A DNA stretch of 64,000 bases, from assembly GCF_014652515.1 (NCBI RefSeq), contig NZ_BMYY01000001.1, positions 490,822 through 554,821 of the forward strand. The letters are read 5' to 3'. The stretch comes from Bacterioplanes sanyensis. GTDB taxonomy: Bacteria; Pseudomonadota; Gammaproteobacteria; Pseudomonadales; Oceanobacteraceae. Positions within the stretch are counted from its first letter, which is position 1, and each line of letters starts with the position of its first letter. This document shows positions 58,587-64,000 of the stretch, in pieces. The notes beneath the pieces are model-generated. The model was not told the origin of the DNA and ran no database searches. It was given only the letters and a program-made list of their open reading frames with translations. The position numbers and the translations under genes were made by a program.

Positions 58587-58864
58587 GCAACGGCCAACCA
58601 CAGTGCGTATATCAATGCAGCCAGCAGCGGCAGAGCATTGGCGAAATAAATCGCTCGCGCACCGCCAACAAGGTAGCCGCAGATGACCACCAGCGCAGCA
58701 ATGGCGGCTGATATGGGCAAGGCATAAATGGCAGTGTTCAGCATTTCGATGGTGGTGGGGCTGTCTGTGTTAATCGAGGTGCCAATAATGATGGCACTAA
58801 ACCATAATAGAAATCCCAGTAACGCTTGGCCGGCAAGGCTTAAAAATAACCCAGTTAAGGTCAT
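58577..58864 (-). CDS. Small membrane protein (95 aa)
   Basis: This 95-residue protein has three hydrophobic segments (about residues 3-26, 43-66 and 72-93) and almost no charge. I do not recognise a family. It lies 37 bases downstream of paralogue B on the same strand and may belong to that transcript. An AGGAG site precedes the ATG. Confidence 0.6.
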   Translation of the reverse strand: MTLTGLFLSLAGQALLGFLLWFSAIIIGTSINTDSPTTIEMLNTAIYALPISAAIAALVVICGYLVGGARAIYFANALPLLAALIYALWLAVAQA

Positions 58865-58901
58865 GGTGTGCTCCTAAATCCTGGTCATCATAGCAGACAG
58901 A

Positions 58902-61115
58902 TTAATGGCTGAGGTGCGCTTGTAAGCCGGTCGGCAGAGCGGCATCCGGTAGATCATAGTCACACACCCCCTCGGCAAAGATACGTTCTAACTCGGCTTG
59001 ATAAGGACGCATATCGACGGGCTGATAAACACCGCTGGCGATGGCTTCTTTAACTGACTGACGCTGGCACTGAAAGACCGTGCCAGCAATGTCTTCGCCG
59101 GCCACTTGGCGCGAGCCTTGGTTAAACGGCATCTGCTCAGTACAGGCGCCGTTAGGGCGCTGATTCCAGTCGCCATCCCACACCCCAGCGCCACTGGCAA
59201 TGACCTGGCCTTGGTCGTCGAAGCAGCGATCGGTGGCATCATCTGGCCTAGCTTGAAGCAGACTTTGCCCGTTTTGCTGGGCGCTGAGCCATTGGTCCAT
59301 CACGGCGATGGCGTCCCACATGGGGTTATAGGGTTTGGTGCTGATCCAAATGGGTTGCAGGCGAGCATCGGTGCCGGCCTTCAGTAGCCGCTGGCGCGTA
59401 GACACCGCCGCCCAAGTGTGATGAATATTGAGCTCATGGTCCAGGTACATGCGCACGTCCATCACTGGAATCTGCATCTTGCCCATAAACACATTGCCAG
59501 ATTGATAGGCCGCTTTAGCGGCGGCCAAGTTGCCCTGGTAGCGTGGAGCAAGCTCCATAACCTGCCCCGAGTGGCTCATGTTGTGCTCGCCATAAGGGCT
59601 GAATCGATACAAGCGCGAGTCACCGCTGACGTGCCAAAAGCGTGCATTGGTCATGTCTTTGGCGGGTTTCCAGCCACCAATGCGGGCATTTAATTCAAGA
59701 AATTGTTCGGGGCTAATATGGCCCTGTTGTAAGGCCTGTAAACCATATTGAACGCCCGCATTGCTCCAAACGGATGGTGCTCGGCCGTCTTGGTCGGTGC
59801 CATACACGTCTTGGTTGTCTTGCCAATGGGTCCAAAAAGTATGCTCGCGTACCGAGCGCGAAAAACGGTAAAAATCGCTATGAAAACGTGGGTTATTGAC
59901 CAGTGGCACCGAGCCGCGCCAGCCTTTGCTGCATTCAGACGCCGGTGGCTGCGGTGGTGGCCATTGCCCTCGGAGCAGGTAGGCCGCATCCGTGAGCCAA
60001 GACAACCTGGGTTGGTATTGGTTGCTTACCGGCAACCCCATGATCGCCTGGCGAATCTCAGGCTGGCGCCAAGCATCCCGATCACTGGCTAAATGATCAA
60101 AATAATATTCCAGCAGTTCGCAATCCAAGGTGTATTGGATTTGCGTCACCATGTCCGGGTAGGCGATTAACGCAACGCCGCCATCGATAATGCCAGGCTG
60201 GTTTTGGGCATATAAAAATTGCTGCAACCCACCGCCCGAACCACCTAGGCCGATGACAAACTCTGGCTCGCCATAGCGAGCGGAAAACTGGCGTTTCAGG
60301 CGCAAGGCAGTGTCTTCTTGCAAGCGAATGTTATACGTGTTGTCGGTTTCAGTAGCGGTCGAAAACAGTACGGCATAGCCCTGACGCAAAGCCGGTCGCA
60401 TGGTGCGCATGATGCGGCGCAAGTCGGCTTTGCCTTGCTGAAAACCAATGCTAATGCCACCGCGAAAATAATAAATGGCTTTGCGATTCCACTGCGATAG
60501 ATCGGGGTGGTGCAAGCGATCATCGTGGCTGGTAGGCATCATTAGCAGATAAATATGGCGGTTAATGGTGCCGCTTTCGACGCGCACCACCTGCTGGGCA
60601 TCGGTCGGTACGTCGTGAACTGGACCGTCAACGCGTTTTGGTAAACGGCGGCCCTCGTGGTCGGCCGGGTCGTATAAATAATGCAGCCGGGTGGGCAGTA
60701 AGCAGTCTTTGCTGTAGCCGATGATGAGCTCCGAGCGCTTGCCCTCGTCGTTTTCGGCAAACACCGGCACGCCCCAGCCTTGCTGGTTATCGATTAACGG
60801 TTGCCCGAGTTTGGACTCCTCACTCTGGCACGCAAAGGGGTACTGCGGCGGCCCGGCAAATAAGGGGGCGACAGGGCCAATATCGCCGTACTCGATGGGA
60901 AACTGAAACGTCTCTGCAGGCCTTGCGCTGAGTGCCGGATGTGGCCCCTGATACGGTGGCTGCAGAATGCGCTGGCTGCCGGGGGGCGTTGCCTGCACCA
61001 CGGGGAAATCACGATCCAAGCCGATTTGCTGGCGCAGCTCTAAGTAATACTGGTAAATAAAACCGCTGCCGCCTGCCAGTGTAAGAAATACCAGAATCAG
61101 TAGTTTGCGTGACAT
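58902..61115 (-). CDS. Large exported alpha/beta-hydrolase-like protein, paralogue B (DUF6351-type)
   Basis: This 737-residue paralogue of the 55.6-57.7 kb protein has an N-terminal membrane or signal segment (about residues 5-22). The serine elbow reads G-L-G-G-S293-G-G-G, with Gly replacing the Asp before the serine of paralogue A. Shared blocks include R-L-H-Y-L-Y, E-T-D-N-T-Y-N-I and I-A-Y-P-D-M-V-T-Q. Predicted export, conserved Cys and a hydrolase core suggest an extracytoplasmic esterase-like enzyme; the substrate is unknown. A GGAGGG site precedes the ATG. Confidence 0.72.
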   Translation of the reverse strand: MSRKLLILVFLTLAGGSGFIYQYYLELRQQIGLDRDFPVVQATPPGSQRILQPPYQGPHPALSARPAETFQFPIEYGDIGPVAPLFAGPPQYPFACQSEESKLGQPLIDNQQGWGVPVFAENDEGKRSELIIGYSKDCLLPTRLHYLYDPADHEGRRLPKRVDGPVHDVPTDAQQVVRVESGTINRHIYLLMMPTSHDDRLHHPDLSQWNRKAIYYFRGGISIGFQQGKADLRRIMRTMRPALRQGYAVLFSTATETDNTYNIRLQEDTALRLKRQFSARYGEPEFVIGLGGSGGGLQQFLYAQNQPGIIDGGVALIAYPDMVTQIQYTLDCELLEYYFDHLASDRDAWRQPEIRQAIMGLPVSNQYQPRLSWLTDAAYLLRGQWPPPQPPASECSKGWRGSVPLVNNPRFHSDFYRFSRSVREHTFWTHWQDNQDVYGTDQDGRAPSVWSNAGVQYGLQALQQGHISPEQFLELNARIGGWKPAKDMTNARFWHVSGDSRLYRFSPYGEHNMSHSGQVMELAPRYQGNLAAAKAAYQSGNVFMGKMQIPVMDVRMYLDHELNIHHTWAAVSTRQRLLKAGTDARLQPIWISTKPYNPMWDAIAVMDQWLSAQQNGQSLLQARPDDATDRCFDDQGQVIASGAGVWDGDWNQRPNGACTEQMPFNQGSRQVAGEDIAGTVFQCQRQSVKEAIASGVYQPVDMRPYQAELERIFAEGVCDYDLPDAALPTGLQAHLSH

Positions 61116-61215
61116 GGTGCCCTCCTGAACTTTCAGTTTAGTGCGGCAAGTCGTCGGCTGAGGGGTAAATCAGGACAATGATGAAAAAATCAGGCGGCTG
61201 GGGCGGGGGGAGTGG

Positions 61216-61237
61216 GAAGCCTGGGAGCCCAGGCTTC
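61216..61237. repeat. Perfect 10-base hairpin after the aldehyde dehydrogenase gene
   Basis: GAAGCCTGGG-AG-CCCAGGCTTC lies 24 bases beyond the stop of the leftward aldehyde dehydrogenase gene. The stem is strong but neither side has a T-run, so it may stabilise the 3' end or terminate imperfectly. Confidence 0.6.
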
Positions 61238-61260
61238 TATCTATGTTAGCCAGAGGTTTT

Positions 61261-62631
61261 CTAGCTAGTTTTAGGGCCAATCCACACTTGCTGAGCATTC
61301 ACAAACTCCAGAATGCCATGTGGGCCTAACTCACGACCAATGCCTGAGCGCTTAATGCCGCCACTGGGCAATCGAGGGTCGGTTTTGACAATGCCATTGA
61401 TGGCCACCTGGCCGGTTTCGAGTTTCGCGGCCATGGCTTCGCCGCGCTCACGGCTGGTCCAGATGGCGGCCGCCAAACCGTATTGGCTGTCGTTGGCCAG
61501 TGCCAGCGCATGCTCGGCGTCGTCGGCTTTTAACACCACGGCTACCGGGCCGAAGGTTTCTTCCTGACAGGCCGGCATGTCATTGGTGACATCGGCCAAT
61601 AAGGTTACTGGGTAGAAAAAACCTTCGCCACTGAGGGGCTCGCCACCCAGTAGGCAGCGGGCGCCAGCGGCAATGCTGCGGTCAACCTGGCTGGCAAGTT
61701 GATCGCGCAAGTCGGCGCGGGCAATGGGGCCAATGCGGTTGGCCGAATCGCGTGGATCGCCGACGGGCAACTTCTCTAACTCGGTTTTTACGCCCTCGAC
61801 GACTTGGTCGTAGACGCCGGCCTCGGCAATGATGCGCTTCGCGGCAATGCAGGACTGGCCAGCATTGATGATGCGCGACAGGGCGATGGTGGGAATGGCC
61901 TCATCCAGGTTGGCATCGTTGAGCACAATGGCCGGGTCAGAGCCGCCGAGCTCCAGCACAAAAGGTTTGATCTCAGCCGCAGCGGTCATGGCGACTTTGG
62001 CGCCAGCGTTGCTTGAGCCGGTGAAGGAGACGGCGACCACATCTGGGTGGCGAATGGCGGTGGCGACGTCGTCATTTTTGAGTGGCAGGTTTAAAAAGAT
62101 ATTGGCCGGCGCGCCGGCTTTGTAAAAGGCCTCCTGCAGCGCTTCGCCACAGCCGGGCACATGCGGGTCGGGTTTCATTAAGCAGGTGTTGCCAGCCATT
62201 AACGCCGGCGCACAAAAACGAAACGCCAGCCAAAAGGGAGCATTCCAGGGCAAGATGCCCAGCACTGGCCCGAGGGGCAAATGCTGCACATAGCTAAGGC
62301 TGGCATCCGAGGGCAAGGCTTGTGTGGCTAAATATTGCTCTGCGTGGTCGGCATAATGCTCGGCGCACCAGGCGGCTTTTTCGACTTCCCCCAGCGCCTC
62401 ATTGATGGGCTTGCCCATTTCATCGGTCATCAGTAGGGCGTATTTTTCTTGATCGGCACGCAGCTCTGCGGCCACCGCTTTTAACACCTGCCCACGCTCT
62501 GCAAAGCTGGTGTGTTTCCAGCTGGAATAGGCCTCTTTGCTGCAGGCGATGCGATCGTTGAGCTCTTGGCTGGTCAGAGCGGCAAACTGATGCAAGGGCT
62601 GGCCGGTGGTCGGGTTGATGACATTCAGCAT
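61261..62631 (-). CDS. NAD(P)-dependent aldehyde dehydrogenase (succinate-semialdehyde dehydrogenase class)
   Basis: This 456-residue enzyme has the catalytic Cys261 (N-A-G-Q-S-C-I-A-A-K-R), Glu227 (L-E-L-G-G-S-D-P) and the cofactor segments P-W-N-A-P-F-W and F-T-G-S-S-N-A-G. The class oxidises succinate semialdehyde or similar small aldehydes. It starts 11 bases after the creatinase-fold hydrolase gene with an AAGGAG site, so they form an operon. In ectoine degradation an enzyme of this class (DoeC) oxidises aspartate semialdehyde; that assignment here is inferred from context only. Confidence 0.88.
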   Translation of the reverse strand: MLNVINPTTGQPLHQFAALTSQELNDRIACSKEAYSSWKHTSFAERGQVLKAVAAELRADQEKYALLMTDEMGKPINEALGEVEKAAWCAEHYADHAEQYLATQALPSDASLSYVQHLPLGPVLGILPWNAPFWLAFRFCAPALMAGNTCLMKPDPHVPGCGEALQEAFYKAGAPANIFLNLPLKNDDVATAIRHPDVVAVSFTGSSNAGAKVAMTAAAEIKPFVLELGGSDPAIVLNDANLDEAIPTIALSRIINAGQSCIAAKRIIAEAGVYDQVVEGVKTELEKLPVGDPRDSANRIGPIARADLRDQLASQVDRSIAAGARCLLGGEPLSGEGFFYPVTLLADVTNDMPACQEETFGPVAVVLKADDAEHALALANDSQYGLAAAIWTSRERGEAMAAKLETGQVAINGIVKTDPRLPSGGIKRSGIGRELGPHGILEFVNAQQVWIGPKTS

Positions 62632-62642
62632 GGTTTGCTCCT

Positions 62643-63971
62643 TCAGGCTGGGTTTGAGTGATCGCGTGGGGCGATGTCGTCCGTTTTGGTCGGTGCTTTG
62701 GGGTCAGCCAATGGCTCTGCTTTTTTAGACTTTTTCTTCATCGGCCGTTTATTGGGGTTGCCGATGTGCGAGACACGGTCATCTACTACCTTGGCCTCGC
62801 CACTGCCGGGTTTGACCACGAAGTCTTGCTCAACGTCGGCAAAAAAGGAGTCACAGCCGTCATCGGTAATGTAGAAGGTGTCGGAAATGCCACAGGTTTT
62901 ATCGCCCTCCACGCCCCACATCCAAGGAATGATGTGAAAGGTCATGCCGGGTCTGAGCACGGCAGAGTCGCCCTGTTTCAAGCTGACGATGTAGCCTTCA
63001 TCCCAACTCGGTGGGAAGGCAATGCCGATGGAATAGCCCGAGCGGGTAATCAACTGAGCGCCGACGTCATTATCGACAATGATGGTGCGCACCAGATTGT
63101 CGGCGTCGGACACCGTCATGCCTGGCCGCAGCTCCTCTCGGACCCGGCGCAGGGCATATTTCATGGTTTCTTGCGCTTTGAACATGGCATCGGACAGCTC
63201 ACCACAAATGACGGTGCGCATCATGGCGGTGTGGTAGCGACGGTAACAGCCTCCGACTTCCAGAAAGACATGATCGCCTGGCTGTACTTCGCGACCTTCC
63301 CAAGTGGCGTGGCCAATCATGGTTCTCGGGCCGGACGTGACGTAGGGCATCACGGCGGGCGGCTCGCCCCCGGCGCGAAACATGGCCGCGCTGATGGCGG
63401 CGCCAATGTCGTTTTCTGTCACACCTGGCTGAGTGGCTTCGATGCCAGCGAGCATGCCGGCGCGAGTCGCCACGGCTGCTTTGCGCATGGCGTCCAGCTC
63501 GACCGCAGATTTGACGGCCCGACCTTCTTCGACAATGCCAAAGCAGTCCATCAGGCGGCCATCGGTAAAGGTGGTGTGGATTTGATCCTGATGGTATGCC
63601 GGCAAGAAGTAACTGTTGCGCTCATAGCCCAGGTTTTTGCCTTGCAAGCCAAACTCGCGCAAAGCGCCGATCAGCATTTGCACGGCATCGCCGGTGTCTG
63701 GGTAGGGCCGGGTTTTTTCCACCCAAGTACGGGCGTGAATGTTCGATTCTTCCAGCTTGCGAGTGATCATAAAGGGCTCATCGTCGAGGGGGACGACCAA
63801 GGCCTGGAAGAAGGAATACCCCGTGGTCTGATAATCGGTTAAATACATCAGATTTTCTGGGTCGGAGATGATTACCGCATCCAGCAGGCGCTCTTGCATG
63901 CGCTCACGCAATTCACGAATACGGCGCTCATACTCACTAAACGGAAAGGTCATGTCATCGCGTTCACGCAT
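62643..63971 (-). CDS. Creatinase-fold (M24) hydrolase, possibly ectoine hydrolase-like
   Basis: This 442-residue protein has the two-domain pita-bread fold of the M24 family, but the five metal ligands of aminopeptidases are replaced: Glu238 and Ala249 for the two Asp, Tyr313 for His, Ile348 and Ser363 for the two Glu. His221 (I-G-H-A-T-W) is kept. This points to a metal-free amidohydrolase such as creatinase or ectoine hydrolase (DoeA/EutD); the R-S-G-Y-S-I-G and G-M-T-F-H segments favour the latter. A Lys/Asp-rich tail of about 40 residues follows the domain. The ATG at 63971 has a GGAGGA site. Confidence 0.75.
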   Translation of the reverse strand: MRERDDMTFPFSEYERRIRELRERMQERLLDAVIISDPENLMYLTDYQTTGYSFFQALVVPLDDEPFMITRKLEESNIHARTWVEKTRPYPDTGDAVQMLIGALREFGLQGKNLGYERNSYFLPAYHQDQIHTTFTDGRLMDCFGIVEEGRAVKSAVELDAMRKAAVATRAGMLAGIEATQPGVTENDIGAAISAAMFRAGGEPPAVMPYVTSGPRTMIGHATWEGREVQPGDHVFLEVGGCYRRYHTAMMRTVICGELSDAMFKAQETMKYALRRVREELRPGMTVSDADNLVRTIIVDNDVGAQLITRSGYSIGIAFPPSWDEGYIVSLKQGDSAVLRPGMTFHIIPWMWGVEGDKTCGISDTFYITDDGCDSFFADVEQDFVVKPGSGEAKVVDDRVSHIGNPNKRPMKKKSKKAEPLADPKAPTKTDDIAPRDHSNPA

Positions 63972-64000
63972 GATTAGTCCTCCCCGATGGCGGTATCGAT

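Noticed and set aside
62658-63842. A 394-codon open frame on the plus strand opposite the M24 hydrolase gene
   Set aside because: Antisense shadow of a clear gene. It has a His/Gly/Val-biased composition and no family features.

Overview
The window is an ordinary, densely packed chromosomal stretch of a gammaproteobacterium, most likely a marine or halotolerant member of the Oceanospirillales/Pseudomonadales. The evidence is the fadB-fadA pair in Pseudomonas order and length, rpe-gph, cmoA-cmoB, rlmA-dapE, purT with a DUF1289 neighbour, DUF3135, DUF3530 and DUF945 proteins, and glycine-betaine import plus a probable ectoine-type hydrolase. I see no rRNA, tRNA, CRISPR array, IS element or prophage. 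The assignment to a group is inferred from gene content only.

Layout. 1-3.6 kb: rlmA, dapE, a purine phosphoribosyltransferase and a stand-alone CheX-like phosphatase. 3.7-9.3 kb: a complete three-part RND efflux operon. 9.5-14.7 kb: a DUF945 protein, a solute-binding protein, an aromatic amino-acid permease, a TauE/SafE permease and an unknown periplasmic helical protein. 15.1-18.5 kb: fadBA. 18.5-20.3 kb: a YjiH-type membrane protein. 20.3-22.9 kb: an operon of a DUF3530 protein, a soluble protein with two chemoreceptor-tip-like segments, and an oxygen-binding di-iron protein. 23-24.4 kb: rpe-gph. 24.4-26.4 kb: a secreted sphingomyelinase-like phosphodiesterase coupled to a lipase-chaperone-like membrane protein. 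26.5-31.2 kb: a small outer-membrane protein, rmuC, cmoAB and an alkyltransferase. 31.3-34.4 kb: proWV and an EamA exporter. 34.4-35.9 kb: a DAHP synthase behind an elaborate leader. 35.9-42.2 kb: DUF2007, a histidine kinase and a second RND pump. 42.4-46.4 kb: glutaredoxin, a pseudouridine synthase, small proteins and a chemoreceptor with a c-type haem motif. 46.8-52.4 kb: NIF3-like, Nudix, DUF3135, CoA pyrophosphatase, gamma carbonic anhydrase, DUF1289, purT and a diguanylate cyclase. 52.5-54.2 kb: a MerR regulator and a Cys-rich metal permease under a typical MerR promoter. 54.2-61.1 kb: a methyltransferase, a DUF3833 lipoprotein and two large paralogous hydrolase-like proteins around a LON-domain protein. 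61.3-64 kb: an aldehyde dehydrogenase and a creatinase-fold hydrolase.

The most interesting region is the 420-base leader of the DAHP synthase gene (34,358-34,777). It contains two short reading frames whose ends are packed with Phe, Tyr and Trp codons. Between them lies a strong intrinsic terminator, and a repeated segment upstream can form a competing antiterminator. This looks like transcription attenuation of the first step of aromatic amino-acid synthesis, with an unusual second leader peptide. Next in interest are the di-iron oxygen sensor paired with a double-tip chemoreceptor-like protein, and the phosphodiesterase/chaperone pair.

Several starts were moved from the longest open frame to an internal codon because of ribosome-binding sites or family length. 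These are noted in the entries.
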